50,478 bases of DNA from Candidatus Krumholzibacteriia bacterium (GCA_029932915.1 JAOZPE010000016.1:1-50478); one strand, 5' to 3'. Counted from the first letter of the stretch, positions 40,821 to 49,683 are shown. Notes: a model not told the origin generated them from the sequence alone. Program-made: numbers and translations.

Positions 40821-42578
40821 CTATTTCTTCTGTTTCTTCAAGTCGTTCGCCTTCTTGTAGTATTCGTCGGCCGCATCCTTGTCGCCCAGTTTCTGGTAGC
40901 AGATGGCGATGTTGGTGTACGCGCGCGAGGTCTCCTTCAGATCCGCCGCTTCCAGGTAGGTATCGATGGCTTCGTCGTATCTTCCGGCCTTCTGCAGCGC
41001 GAAGGCCAGGTTGAAGACGGCGATCTCGTTCTCCGGCTGCAGCTCGACGGCCTTGGTGAAGGCCTTCACCGCGTCCTCGTAGCGCCCGAGTTTCACCAGT
41101 GCCCGTCCGAGTCCATAGAAGGCGTTGTAGTTGGTCGGCTCGAGCAGGGTCACCGTCTCGTAGTTCTCGGCCGCATCGCTCCAACGGCCCAGCTTGGACT
41201 GCGCATAGGCCAACTGGTAGAGATCACCGGCGGTGGGGCCGAAGGTGTCCAGGAGTTCCTGCGAGACGGCCGCGGCCTTCCGGTAGTTCTTCACCTTGCG
41301 GTAGGCCATGGCCAGGGCGCGGTAGGCCTCCTTGCGCGAGGGGTCTTCCTTGATGACCTCCTCCAGCAGGGGGATGGCACCGCGGTAATCGCCGCGCTTG
41401 GACTTCATCACCGCCTGGTTGTACTTGACCGCGACGCCGCCCTCTCCTCGCGCTGCCGCGCGGGCCAGAGCCTGCTCGGCACCCTTGACGTCACCCAATT
41501 GGGCGAGAACGCCTCCCAGCCAGGAGTTGACGCCGGGATAGTCGGGATCGGCGGCGAGGGCTTCGCGGTAGTAGCGGGCTGCCGACTCGAGCTGGCCGCG
41601 GGTCTCGGCCAGCCGTCCCCGGATGTAGGCGATGGTTCCCTTGGGCGCCGATTCCGGATGCTTGGCCAGGGCCTCGACCTCGTCCAGGCGTCCCTCCTTC
41701 AGCAGCAGCTCGGTGGCCGCCGTCCAGGCGGTGGCCGGAGCGTATCCGGTGGCGCGGGCCTTCTCCATCCATTGCAGGGCTTCGTCCACCTTGCCGGCGG
41801 TCTCGGCGTCCTTGGCCAGTTGCATGTACAGTCCCACCTGTTCCCGGCGGAAGTCGGCGAAGGCCTCGTTCTGCAGCATGCTCTCGTGGGCCTCGATGAG
41901 CGCGACGGCTCCCTGCGGATCTCCCGCCTCGCGGTGGCTCGTGACCAGGCGGTGCAGCAGTTGTGCCTTGATCTCCAGGTCGACCCCGGGACGGTCCAGA
42001 CCGTCCTGCCAGTACTTGCGCGCCTGGTCGAGATGGCCCAGCTCCTTTTCGACGTCGCCCAGCAGCACCCAGCCCCGCCCGTCGTCCGGGGCGAGGGTGT
42101 TGAATGCGGTCAAGGGCTGCAGGGCTTCCTCGTACTTCCCCATCTTGATGAGCAGGACGGCCAGGTTCAGATGGGTCAGGGGTTCCCCGGGCCCGCACTG
42201 GATGGCGGAGATGAACGCCGAGCGCGCCTCGTCGTACATCTTCTCCTGGCTGTAGAGGATGCCCAGTTTCGTGTAGGCCTCACCGTCGTAGGGATCCTTC
42301 GCCACCCGTTCCTTCAGCTCCATGATCTGCAGCGCCGAGTCGGCGGGGATCTCCTCGCCGGTGGATGTGGTGTCCTCGGCGGACGAAGTGCCGGCGGATG
42401 TGGTGTCCTCGGCAGACGAAGTGCCAGGGGAGGTGGCCGCGTCGCCAGCGGTGGCCGGCTCTTCGCCCAAGAGGGCTGCGGCCGCGGACGGGCCGTCTGC
42501 CATTGCCGTCATCGCGGCGACGGCCGTCGACGGGGTGACGAGGCAGAGGAGGAATCCGACGAGAAGGGAGAGCAGCAC
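40821..42578 (-). CDS. Secreted TPR-repeat protein
   Basis: The 585-residue protein starts at GTG 42578 (AAGGTGG five bases upstream); GTG 42587 is an alternative. A hydrophobic signal (VLLSLLVGFLLCLVTP) is followed by a Ser/Thr/Glu-rich linker with a 33-bp repeat. About twelve TPR units then fill residues 75-580, with typical features such as YTKLGILYSQEKMYDEA, AFYGLGRALVKLGRYEDA and AYTNIAICYQKLGDKDAA. It ends LKKQKK. It should act as a periplasmic scaffold; partners are unknown. Its stop lies 9 bp before addB on the same strand, so addB probably shares its transcript. A -10 for its own promoter is at 42646-42651. Confidence 0.9.
   Translation of the reverse strand: MLLSLLVGFLLCLVTPSTAVAAMTAMADGPSAAAALLGEEPATAGDAATSPGTSSAEDTTSAGTSSAEDTTSTGEEIPADSALQIMELKERVAKDPYDGEAYTKLGILYSQEKMYDEARSAFISAIQCGPGEPLTHLNLAVLLIKMGKYEEALQPLTAFNTLAPDDGRGWVLLGDVEKELGHLDQARKYWQDGLDRPGVDLEIKAQLLHRLVTSHREAGDPQGAVALIEAHESMLQNEAFADFRREQVGLYMQLAKDAETAGKVDEALQWMEKARATGYAPATAWTAATELLLKEGRLDEVEALAKHPESAPKGTIAYIRGRLAETRGQLESAARYYREALAADPDYPGVNSWLGGVLAQLGDVKGAEQALARAAARGEGGVAVKYNQAVMKSKRGDYRGAIPLLEEVIKEDPSRKEAYRALAMAYRKVKNYRKAAAVSQELLDTFGPTAGDLYQLAYAQSKLGRWSDAAENYETVTLLEPTNYNAFYGLGRALVKLGRYEDAVKAFTKAVELQPENEIAVFNLAFALQKAGRYDEAIDTYLEAADLKETSRAYTNIAICYQKLGDKDAADEYYKKANDLKKQKK
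42363..42428 (+). repeat. 33-bp tandem repeat, two units, in the TPR protein linker
   Basis: Units 42363-42395 and 42396-42428 are nearly identical in sequence. On the coding (minus) strand they give TSSAEDTTSAG and TSSAEDTTSTG, a Ser/Thr/Glu-rich spacer after the signal sequence. Confidence 0.8.
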
Positions 42579-42645
42579 GGAATCCACCTTTCCGGTGGCG
42601 GCCGCGCCGGCGGCCCACCGTCCTTCGGGTTGCACGCTTTGTCGT

Positions 42646-42651
42646 CTTATA
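42646..42651 (-). promoter_or_regulatory. -10 element for the TPR-addB-addA operon
   Basis: On the minus strand TATAAG (5 of 6 to consensus) ends 67 bases before GTG 42578. No convincing -35 is visible. Its place in the 222-bp gap after trpS suggests the operon has its own promoter. Confidence 0.4.
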
Positions 42652-42800
42652 CCTGGTGGTCCCGCAGAAGTTGCCGCAAGCGTTGCGGCGATGCAAGCCT
42701 CCATCGGCCCAGATGGCACGGAAAGCAGACATCGGGCCGTGTTCCAGCGGTTTTCCGCTTCGCAGGACCGCCGGAGAGGGAGTCGAAGCGCCCGGGGGGC

Positions 42801-43778
42801 TCAGAGACGCCCGTCCAGGCCGCAGGCCTGGCGGCACTCCTCGAGGGTCTCCCGCGCCACCTCGCGCGCGCGAGCCGCTCCGTCGCGCAGGACGTCCTCG
42901 ACGGTCGAGGGATCCTTCTCCAGCTCGCGCCGCTTCTCCCGGGCCGGGGCGAAGTAGGCGTCGATGCGTTCGAGCAGTTGCTTCTTGGCGTGGCCGTAGC
43001 CGATGGAGCCCTGGCGGTAGGCCTCTTCCATCTCCGCGGTCTCCTCCTTGGAAGCGAAGAGACGGTACAGGCCGAGCACGTTGTCGTCTTCGATGGGAAG
43101 GGGCTGTCCCAGCTCGATGGGGCGGGTGACGATGCCCATCACCGCCTTCTTGAGCGCCTTGCCGTCGGCGAAGATGGGGATGGTGTTGCCGTAGCTCTTG
43201 GACATCTTCTCGCCGTCGGTTCCGGGCACCTTCGGAACCTTGCTCAGACGCCACTCGGGCCGCACGAGGACCTCGCGTCCATAGGTGGAGTTGAAGTAGC
43301 CGGCCATGTCCTGGGTCATCTCCAGGTGTTGCACCTGGTCCTGGCCGACCGGTACCACCTCGCCCTTGACGATGAGGATGTCCGCCGCCATGAGCACCGG
43401 GTAGTAGAAGAGCCCCAGACTGGGCCGGATGCCGCGGGCGATCTTGTCCTTGTAGGAATGGGCGCGTTCGAGCAGGCCCATCCCGGTCACCGTGGAGAGC
43501 ATCCAGGCCAGTTCGCAGATCTCCGGGATGTCGCTCTGCCGGTAGAAGGTGGTGCGCTGGGGGTCGAGGCCCAGGGCGAGATAGGTCAATGCCACCTCGT
43601 GGGTGTTCTCCCTCAGGGCCTGGGCGTCCTTCACCGTGGTCAGTGCATGGTAGTCGGCGATGAAGTAGTAGCACTCGTTGCCGGGCTCGTCCTGCAGGGC
43701 CAGATGTTGCTGGATGGCCCCGAAGTAGTTGCCCAGGTGCAGGCGCCCGGTGGGTTGTACGCCGGAGAGGATTCTCAT
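42801..43778 (-). CDS. trpS: Tryptophanyl-tRNA synthetase
   Basis: The 325-residue enzyme starts at ATG 43778 after GGGAAG. It charges tRNA-Trp using ATP. Class I motifs are intact: the HIGH counterpart GRLHLGNYFG at about 11-20 and KMSKS in GEKMSKSYGN. The motif GQDQVQHLEMTQDMA is typical of bacterial TrpRS. Length is normal (330-340). The gap of 222 bp to the TPR gene and 104 bp to the decarboxylase gene suggests independent control. Confidence 0.98.
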   Translation of the reverse strand: MRILSGVQPTGRLHLGNYFGAIQQHLALQDEPGNECYYFIADYHALTTVKDAQALRENTHEVALTYLALGLDPQRTTFYRQSDIPEICELAWMLSTVTGMGLLERAHSYKDKIARGIRPSLGLFYYPVLMAADILIVKGEVVPVGQDQVQHLEMTQDMAGYFNSTYGREVLVRPEWRLSKVPKVPGTDGEKMSKSYGNTIPIFADGKALKKAVMGIVTRPIELGQPLPIEDDNVLGLYRLFASKEETAEMEEAYRQGSIGYGHAKKQLLERIDAYFAPAREKRRELEKDPSTVEDVLRDGAARAREVARETLEECRQACGLDGRL

Positions 43779-43882
43779 GTCCGTTCTTCCCCGAAGGAGG
43801 TTTGCAGAGGCGGCGGCCGGTGCTTCGATCCGGCGCGGCGGGGCGCTCAGGAAGTGGAAGCTATCGCCTGCCGGGCCCAGCG

Positions 43883-45274
43883 TCAACCGGCGGGGGATGG
43901 AGGTGGGGGAGCCTCCTCGGCCACTTCGAGGATGTCCTCGAAGAGGCGGTCGAGGTCGGCTTCCTCCAGCGCGGCGTTCGCGGTCACGAGGCGGATGACC
44001 CGCCGTCCCTTCACGCGGCCGTGACCGATCTTCTGCCGGCCGAGCTGGGACAGGCGGCGGCAGATCCACGCGCTGTCGGCTCCCTCGACCTCGAAACACA
44101 CGTTGATGCACGCCGGTTCATCGCTGAGGACCAGCCGGGGATGGTCCTCGATGTAGCGCTTCGCATGGGCCGCCAGGGCATACTGACGTTCGATGCGGCG
44201 TTCCCATCCCTCGTCACCGAGATGGCGCCACAGGGCCCACAGTTTCAGGGCGTCGTTGTGCCGTCCGCAGTGGAGATTGCGCTGGCCGGGGTTGAGTTCG
44301 TCGTCGTCTTCCTGGAAGAGGTACTCGGCGCCTTCTCCCAGGTGTTCCTGGAGCAATCCCTTCCGCCGCAGCAGAAGCGCCGAGCAGGGGAGGGGGACGC
44401 CCATCATCTTGTGTGGATCCCAGCACACCGAGTCGGCCCTGTCGATTCCCTTCAGCAGGTGACGCCGGCTGCGGGACAGGGCCACCGAGGCTCCGAAGGC
44501 TCCGTCGACGTGCAGCCACAGACCGTATTGGCGGGCGAGTTCGGCCAGCTCATCGATGGGGTCGAAGGCCCCGCGCACGGTGGTTCCTGCGGTGGCATTG
44601 ATGAAGAAGGGCCGCCGGCCCGCTGCCAGGTCCTCCTGGATCCGTTGCCCGAGGAGATCGACCCGCATGCGACCCGCTTCGTCCACCTCGATGAAGCGGA
44701 GATGGGAGCGGCCGATTCCCAGGATGCCCACCGCCTTGGCGATGGAGTAGTGCGATTCGGCCGAGCTGTACAGGACCGCCTGTGCGCTCTCGGCTCCGTG
44801 CTCACGCCAGCGGGGGAAGGCCACCCCCCGCGCCACGAGCAGAGCGGCGAGGTTGGTGAGACTTCCTCCGGCCTGGAACGAGCCCTCGCCGCCCGGGAGT
44901 CCCAGGATCGAGGCCATGTGGGCCAGCACTTCCTTCTCGATGAGGATCTGCACGCCGGCGGCCTTGTAGGTGTACATGGAGTTGTTCAGGACGGCGGCGA
45001 GGATCTCCCCGGCGACAGCGGCGTCCTCTCGTCCGGCGAAGAGCTGGTTGAAGAAACGGGTGGTGGTGGTCCGCGGGGTCACCCGCGCGACGGCGATCAG
45101 TTCATCGATCACCTCGCCGAAGCTGCGTCCGGTGGAGGGGAGGGAGAGGTCGAGTTGCCGGCGGAGGGTCTCCGGTGAGGGAGAGGGCAGGACCGGGTGC
45201 TTCGATTCATCGGCCAGTACGGCGCGCAGCATCCGTTGGACGGCATCGGGCAGGGAGGGGGCATCGCGGTTCAC
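43883..45274 (-). CDS. PLP-dependent group II amino-acid decarboxylase (fold type I)
   Basis: The 463-residue protein starts at GTG 45274 with AAGGAT six bases upstream. PLP-binding Lys289 is in WDPHKMMGVP, the cofactor-stacking His175 in AESHYS, and Asp257 in HVDGAFG. These mark the group II family, which includes glutamate, aromatic amino-acid and L-2,4-diaminobutyrate decarboxylases. Motifs alone do not fix the substrate. With speD in the same region, a diamine or polyamine role is possible. The first 45 residues are a helical cap as usual. It is divergent from a small hypothetical gene. Confidence 0.92.
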   Translation of the reverse strand: MNRDAPSLPDAVQRMLRAVLADESKHPVLPSPSPETLRRQLDLSLPSTGRSFGEVIDELIAVARVTPRTTTTRFFNQLFAGREDAAVAGEILAAVLNNSMYTYKAAGVQILIEKEVLAHMASILGLPGGEGSFQAGGSLTNLAALLVARGVAFPRWREHGAESAQAVLYSSAESHYSIAKAVGILGIGRSHLRFIEVDEAGRMRVDLLGQRIQEDLAAGRRPFFINATAGTTVRGAFDPIDELAELARQYGLWLHVDGAFGASVALSRSRRHLLKGIDRADSVCWDPHKMMGVPLPCSALLLRRKGLLQEHLGEGAEYLFQEDDDELNPGQRNLHCGRHNDALKLWALWRHLGDEGWERRIERQYALAAHAKRYIEDHPRLVLSDEPACINVCFEVEGADSAWICRRLSQLGRQKIGHGRVKGRRVIRLVTANAALEEADLDRLFEDILEVAEEAPPPPSPAG

Positions 45275-45363
45275 CGGGGTATCCTTCTCTTCATGCCGGC
45301 GGTCTCCAGGTGCGACGGACGGGGGCAATGGTATCCCGCCCCATGGAGGATGCAAGCGAGAGC

Positions 45364-45393
45364 TTGGTCTGCACCGCTGCCGGGGGCTACACT
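45364..45393 (+). promoter_or_regulatory. Putative promoter for the small hypothetical gene
   Basis: TTGGTC at 45364-45369 and TACACT at 45388-45393 are 18 bases apart. The leader would be about 40 bases, with the ribosome-binding sequence GGAGGG at 45427-45432 spaced 7 bases from ATG 45440. Confidence 0.4.
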
Positions 45394-45439
45394 GCGAGCG
45401 AAGCACGCCCGATCGTCATTCCGTCCGGAGGGATGCAGT

Positions 45440-45706
45440 ATGGCCAGCCTGCGAGATATCCTGATGACCTGGGTCGACAAGGACGTGACCGTCGTCAATC
45501 CTCTCAGTTTCTCCGAATCGGTGCTGCGGGACACCGTCCAACTGGAGACCTATCTCGCCACCGTCATCGAGGTGGGCGAGGACTACCTGCGCCTGGGCTA
45601 CGATGCTCCCAAACGCAAGGCGATGGAGAGGGTCGACCAGATCATCCCGCTCAGCGAGCTTCGCCGCGTCAGCACCTGGGGAGGCGAGAGGATCCTGCAC
45701 CTGTGA
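45440..45706 (+). CDS. Small conserved-looking hypothetical protein
   Basis: The 88-residue protein starts at ATG 45440, fixed by GGAGGG seven bases upstream. It is soluble with regular strands: VTVVNPLSFS, TYLATVIEVGEDYLRLGYD, then a lysine-rich KRKAMERVDQIIPLSELRRVS. The pattern resembles a small beta-barrel (Sm/SH3-like), with a conserved-looking end GGERILHL. There is no catalytic residue set and no family I can name. It is monocistronic and divergent from the decarboxylase. Confidence 0.75.
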   Translation: MASLRDILMTWVDKDVTVVNPLSFSESVLRDTVQLETYLATVIEVGEDYLRLGYDAPKRKAMERVDQIIPLSELRRVSTWGGERILHL

Positions 45707-45757
45707 TACCGGCGCGCCGATCCCTGCTCGTGGCTTCCCACCTGGGCGCGGGCCTTT

Positions 45758-46270
45758 CTACATGGGGGAGAAGCCCTGGTTCGACCAGTACTCGTCCTGG
45801 GTGAACTTCTGCAGTTCCATCAGCGCTTCGAGGTGGCCGACCTCCCACTCGCTCAGCCAGGTGAAGAGCGTCTTCAGATCGGGGTCCTCGGCCTTCTCCG
45901 CCTGCTCGCGGTAGTAGCTGATGGCCTTGTTCTCCAGGTCGACGCCGATCCCGATGACCGCCATCTCGAAGGCACCGCGCTGGACGGACTTGCGGAAGTT
46001 GTCGTCGATGATGTGACCGGCGCCGTGATCGACCTCGGCGGGATGGATCTCCGAGAGGTCGAGCTTGCCCTCGTTCATGTAGCTCTCCAGTTGCGACTGG
46101 AGGATCTGGACGTGTTGTTCCTCATCCTTGGCCAGGTCCTCGAACATCGCGCGGGCCGCGCCGTCCTCGGTCGTCTCGGCGGCGTGCGTGTACAGTTGAT
46201 GGCCCTTGATCTCGGTCATCACCGCTTCCTTGAGAACATCGATCATCTTCTGCTTCTTGGCCTCATCCAT
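45758..46270 (-). CDS. Rubrerythrin-like ferritin-fold diiron protein
   Basis: The 170-residue protein starts at ATG 46270 after GAGGAG. It is a four-helix bundle with diiron ligands Glu20, Glu50-x-x-His53 (EEQH), Glu113 and Glu143-x-x-His146 (EVGH). There is no rubredoxin domain: no CxxC at the C-terminus. Rubrerythrin-like proteins reduce peroxide or store iron in the cytosol. Without rubredoxin, the electron donor would be a separate protein. An upstream -10 (TAGAAT) is at 46350-46355. Confidence 0.92.
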   Translation of the reverse strand: MDEAKKQKMIDVLKEAVMTEIKGHQLYTHAAETTEDGAARAMFEDLAKDEEQHVQILQSQLESYMNEGKLDLSEIHPAEVDHGAGHIIDDNFRKSVQRGAFEMAVIGIGVDLENKAISYYREQAEKAEDPDLKTLFTWLSEWEVGHLEALMELQKFTQDEYWSNQGFSPM

Positions 46271-46349
46271 GGCTGACTCCTCGTAGACCGGTTTGCGGAA
46301 CTCTGAAGGGTGGAACCGTTCGCCCCCGGCGGCGGAATTCCCTCTTCCT

Positions 46350-46355
46350 ATTCTA
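46350..46355 (-). promoter_or_regulatory. -10 element of the rubrerythrin-like gene
   Basis: TAGAAT on the minus strand matches the -10 consensus at 5 of 6 positions. The transcript would have a leader of roughly 70 bases before ATG 46270. No -35 is clear. Confidence 0.35.
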
Positions 46356-46410
46356 GTCACCTCGAAGGCGGACGGAAGAAGAACCTCGCTGCCGGGCGAT
46401 CCGATGGGGT

Positions 46411-46438
46411 TCCCTTCGAAGGGATCGTCCCCGCGGGG
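46411..46438 (-). terminator. Two adjacent palindromes after the Ig-like lipoprotein gene
   Basis: TCCCTTCGAAGGGA (46411-46424) and CCCCGCGGGG (46429-46438) are perfect palindromes just after the stop at 46440 on the minus strand. They could form a terminator for the cluster, though no T-tract follows. Confidence 0.45.
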
Positions 46439-46439
46439 C

Positions 46440-47741
46440 TCAGTCCGCGGGGATCTCGAAGCGGTACGCGGCGGTGCTCACCTGCCCGGAATTGTCCTGG
46501 GTGGTGATGACCACGCTGTGCGCACCGGGGGGGAAGGATTCGCTCAGATCGACGATGTCGATCCACGGGACGGCCCACTCCGATTCGTCGACCTCCAGTG
46601 GGTCGGCCGGATCGAAGGCCCAACGGTAACCGATGATCAGACCCGCATAGTCAGCGCCGCTGGCGTGCCAGGAGAAGACCACCTGCGGATCGGTGAGGAA
46701 GCCCAGATCGACCACCGGCGATGCCGCGCCCTGGAAACTGCGTGTGACACCGGTGGGATCGGTCACCTCCAGGGTGGGCAGGAAGCCGCCGTCGACGTGG
46801 AAGTGCAGGAAGTTGCGGTTCCACACGAAGGTGGGGGTCACCGCGCCGGCGCGATCGCGTCCCTGGATGGCCAGGAACCACGAACTGCCCGGGGGCAGGT
46901 CGGCCAGGGTGAGGTCGATCTCGGGATAGTCGGTCTCCACGTAGTCCGACCACGGCGACCAGACACTCTCGGGGAACAGCAGGCTGGGATCGAGCTGTTC
47001 GTACTCCGCCCGGCTCAGGCACGCGCCGGCCGACGGCACGGGCACTCCGCTTCCCTCGAACGCGGCCGGATCGAGATCCTCCACCGCGATCATCGCGGTA
47101 CGGTATGCCTGCCCCACCCCGTCCGGGTCGTCGTCGTCCTCGATCTTCATACCGAAGGCCAGGGTGGTGTTGGTGGGCTGGCACGTGTCGCGGGTGAGCT
47201 GGATGACGTCGATCTCGACGCGGGGCAACAGCGTGGTGACGGTGAAGTCGATACGGGCCGGAGTGGGATCGGCCGTTCCGTCGCGGTCGACCGCGCTGAC
47301 GAAGAAGCTGTGCGTCTGCCAGTTGCGGAAGTCGATGGGATCGGTGATGAGCGGGTTGTCCACGTCCGGAGGAAAGGAGTCGAGCTCGGCCGAGGTGGCG
47401 AAGATCGAATCGGTCCGGGTGGTCGTATGCCAGGGCAGACCGAGGGTGTCGGCGGGGTCGAGCTGTCCGTCGGGGCCGTTGTCGCTGATCCGCCACCGGT
47501 AGGACACCACCGGGCCGTCCGGATCGTTGCCCAGCCATGCGATCTCGGTGAGATAGGAGACGGGCACGTCGTCCCTCGGTCCGCTGACGATGCGCGTGTC
47601 CGGAGGGGTGTTCGGCAGGAAGCCCGGCGGCGGTGAGTCCTCCCCGCAGCCGGAAAGGACTGCGAGGAGGACGATCATCGACAGGATCGGAGTCGCCTGG
47701 ATGCGGCGCAAGAGGGGGCGGAATGCATACGAGTGCCGCAT
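46440..47741 (-). CDS. Lipoprotein with Ig-like/beta-sandwich repeats
   Basis: The 433-residue protein starts at ATG 47741. The signal ends in LLAVLSGC, a good lipobox. The mature chain has two clear repeats of an Ig-like kind: WLGNDPDGPVVSYRWRI near residue 70 and SWHASGADYAGLIIGYRWAF near 360. W-x-G-x-DPDG motifs are widespread in secreted proteins of FCB-related lineages. A C-terminal domain ends in PGAHSVVITTQDNSGQVS. It should be a surface or periplasmic lipoprotein; no enzyme motif is seen. It follows MscS by 23 bp, so they are probably co-transcribed with the DUF3078 gene. Confidence 0.85.
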   Translation of the reverse strand: MRHSYAFRPLLRRIQATPILSMIVLLAVLSGCGEDSPPPGFLPNTPPDTRIVSGPRDDVPVSYLTEIAWLGNDPDGPVVSYRWRISDNGPDGQLDPADTLGLPWHTTTRTDSIFATSAELDSFPPDVDNPLITDPIDFRNWQTHSFFVSAVDRDGTADPTPARIDFTVTTLLPRVEIDVIQLTRDTCQPTNTTLAFGMKIEDDDDPDGVGQAYRTAMIAVEDLDPAAFEGSGVPVPSAGACLSRAEYEQLDPSLLFPESVWSPWSDYVETDYPEIDLTLADLPPGSSWFLAIQGRDRAGAVTPTFVWNRNFLHFHVDGGFLPTLEVTDPTGVTRSFQGAASPVVDLGFLTDPQVVFSWHASGADYAGLIIGYRWAFDPADPLEVDESEWAVPWIDIVDLSESFPPGAHSVVITTQDNSGQVSTAAYRFEIPAD

Positions 47742-47764
47742 GAGGTTTCGTCTCCGATCCGGGA

Positions 47765-48595
47765 TCAACCGGCGCTCTCCTGGAAGAGGTGCACGTCGGT
47801 CTGGGGGAAGGGGATGTTCAGGCCGTGCTGGTCGCAGGCCTTCTTGATCTGCTCGTTCAGGTCGAAGAAGACGTCCCAGTAGTCTTCGGTCTTCACCCAC
47901 GGCCGTACCACGAAGTTCACCGAGGAGTCGGCCAGCTCGACCACCTTCACCACCGGGGCCGGATCGTCCAGGACCTTGGGGTGCTGCGTGCACAGATCCA
48001 TGAACACCTGCTTGGCCTTGTCGATATCGTCCCCGTAGCCGATTCCGGCAACGAGGTCGACGCGGCGGGTGTCCATGGCGGTGATGTTGGTGATGTTCCC
48101 GCCCATGATGCCGCTGTTGGGGACGATCATCTTCTGGTTGTCCGGCGTGTGCAGGATGGTGGTGAAGACGCTGATCTCCACGACCTTGCCCGTGACTCCG
48201 GCGGCATTGATGACGTCACCGACCTTGAAGGGACGGAAGATGAGGATCATCACGCCGGCCGCGAAGTTCGACAGCGAACCCTGCAGAGCGAGTCCCACCG
48301 CCAATCCGGCGGCACCCAGGACGGCCACGAAGGAAGTGGTCTTCACGCCGAAGGCTTCCAAGGCCGCGATCAGGGCGAAGATCCAGACACCGAAGTAGGC
48401 GAGCTTGGCGACGAAGCCGGTGAGGGCACTGTCCACGTTGCCCTTCGCCATTGCCTTGCGCACACCCTTGGCGATGAGGCCGGCCGCGATACGACCGACG
48501 ATGAGGATGGCGATGGCGCCAAGGACCTTCAGACCGTAGTTGACGATGAGGTCTTCTGCGACTTGATAGGCGCCTTGTACCGATTGACTGTCCAT
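47765..48595 (-). CDS. mscS: Small-conductance mechanosensitive channel, MscS family
   Basis: The 276-residue protein starts at ATG 48595 after GGGAGG. Three TM helices (about 20-45, 65-85, 90-125) include the pore helix AGLAVGLALQGSLSNFAAG, rich in Gly and Ala as in MscS TM3. The beta domain follows (FRPFKVGDVI, MIVPNSGIM) and an alpha/beta vestibule (DLVAGIGYGDDI) with a C-terminal end. Length equals E. coli MscS (286). It vents solutes upon hypo-osmotic shock. It is 47 bp after the DUF3078 gene and 23 bp before the lipoprotein gene, in one strand cluster. Confidence 0.96.
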   Translation of the reverse strand: MDSQSVQGAYQVAEDLIVNYGLKVLGAIAILIVGRIAAGLIAKGVRKAMAKGNVDSALTGFVAKLAYFGVWIFALIAALEAFGVKTTSFVAVLGAAGLAVGLALQGSLSNFAAGVMILIFRPFKVGDVINAAGVTGKVVEISVFTTILHTPDNQKMIVPNSGIMGGNITNITAMDTRRVDLVAGIGYGDDIDKAKQVFMDLCTQHPKVLDDPAPVVKVVELADSSVNFVVRPWVKTEDYWDVFFDLNEQIKKACDQHGLNIPFPQTDVHLFQESAG

Positions 48596-48642
48596 GCGGG
48601 GGACCTCCCAGGGTTCTTGGATTCATTAATGAGACCGACAGT

Positions 48643-49683
48643 CTAGAAAAAGCGGTAGCTGATGGCCAGGGCCAGCGTCTGTTTCCACTGGGCCTTCTTG
48701 CGGATACCGATGTCCGCATTGGCGATACGGGCATCCAGCGGCATTTCGAGGTTGAGGTCGGTGGAGGGATCGAACTTCTCGTAGACGAGCTGGAAATACA
48801 GGTCCATCGACAGGACTTCGGAGATCTGGGCGGTCAGGGTGTTCTGCCAGTCGGTGCTGGGAACCTTCCAGTAGTCGGCGATCGCCTCGCCGTAGAGGGT
48901 GTCATTGTCGGCGATGGCCTGGTCGTATGCCTCCATGTCACCCGTGGCCGAGTAGTAGATGGGGACGAAGACCACCAGACGCGACTTGAAGAAGAAGCGC
49001 TCGTTGTCGAAGGGGAAGACAACGTTGGTCTGCCACTCGATTCCACCGTCGTTGGTGGTGTTGGTCGCCGTCACATCACCGTCGAGATCCTGGAAGGCCT
49101 GGGACACGTTCTGGCGGAAGGTGAAACCCAGTCGGGTGAGGAACTCGCTCTTCTCCGTCTTCTTGAATACCTTGGTCACACCGAGGGTCTCGTTGAAGCG
49201 GAGAGGGTTGAAGTTGAAGTCACCGCGCGGATCGCTCTTGTCCAGGAACTGCGACTCGAAGCGGAACTGCGCATAGGGGTTGAAGGAGCGCTTGCCCCAG
49301 CGCGAAGTCGATTCGAGCAGGATCTGGTCGTTGTTCTTGTCGGGATGTTCCCACACGTTCTCGGAGGGATTGTCCGGATTCTCCACCTGTTTCGCGGTGA
49401 GGCCATAGACCAGGTTCAGCGTGTTGGTCCAGTTCCACGATTCACTGAACTGTCTCTCGGCGCGGAAATTGGACTTCAGGGCCCAGGCGTACGAACCCAT
49501 ATCCCCGCCGGACCAATTGTTCGAGAACGCGCTCTGGTTGATGTTCAGGCCGGCCAGGAGATAGAACTTCCAGGGACCGGGTTCGGTCTCGTCCTGTGCC
49601 CGGGCCGCACCGGCGAAGGGTCCGCCTGCAGCGAAGGCCAGGAACATCATCAACGGCAATGCCACCAAGGTGAAGCGTTTCAC
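48643..49683 (-). CDS. DUF3078 outer-membrane beta-barrel protein
   Basis: The 346-residue protein starts at GTG 49683 (GGAGAG six to seven bases upstream). A signal peptide ends after ARAQ (about residue 30). The family hallmark NINQSAFSNNWSGG is at about 47-60. A run of aromatic, alternating strands follows and the C-terminus is ALAISYRFF, the last residue being Phe as expected for BamA substrates. The family is common in Bacteroidetes and relatives and has no established activity; a barrel transporter or structural role is likely. It heads the cluster with mscS and the lipoprotein. Confidence 0.88.
   Translation of the reverse strand: MKRFTLVALPLMMFLAFAAGGPFAGAARAQDETEPGPWKFYLLAGLNINQSAFSNNWSGGDMGSYAWALKSNFRAERQFSESWNWTNTLNLVYGLTAKQVENPDNPSENVWEHPDKNNDQILLESTSRWGKRSFNPYAQFRFESQFLDKSDPRGDFNFNPLRFNETLGVTKVFKKTEKSEFLTRLGFTFRQNVSQAFQDLDGDVTATNTTNDGGIEWQTNVVFPFDNERFFFKSRLVVFVPIYYSATGDMEAYDQAIADNDTLYGEAIADYWKVPSTDWQNTLTAQISEVLSMDLYFQLVYEKFDPSTDLNLEMPLDARIANADIGIRKKAQWKQTLALAISYRFF

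Noticed and set aside
40122-44024. Open frame of 1300 codons on the plus strand
   Set aside because: It lies antisense to addB, the TPR gene and trpS. High-G+C genes give long open frames on the other strand, and its composition is repetitive (Arg, Gly, Val, Leu).
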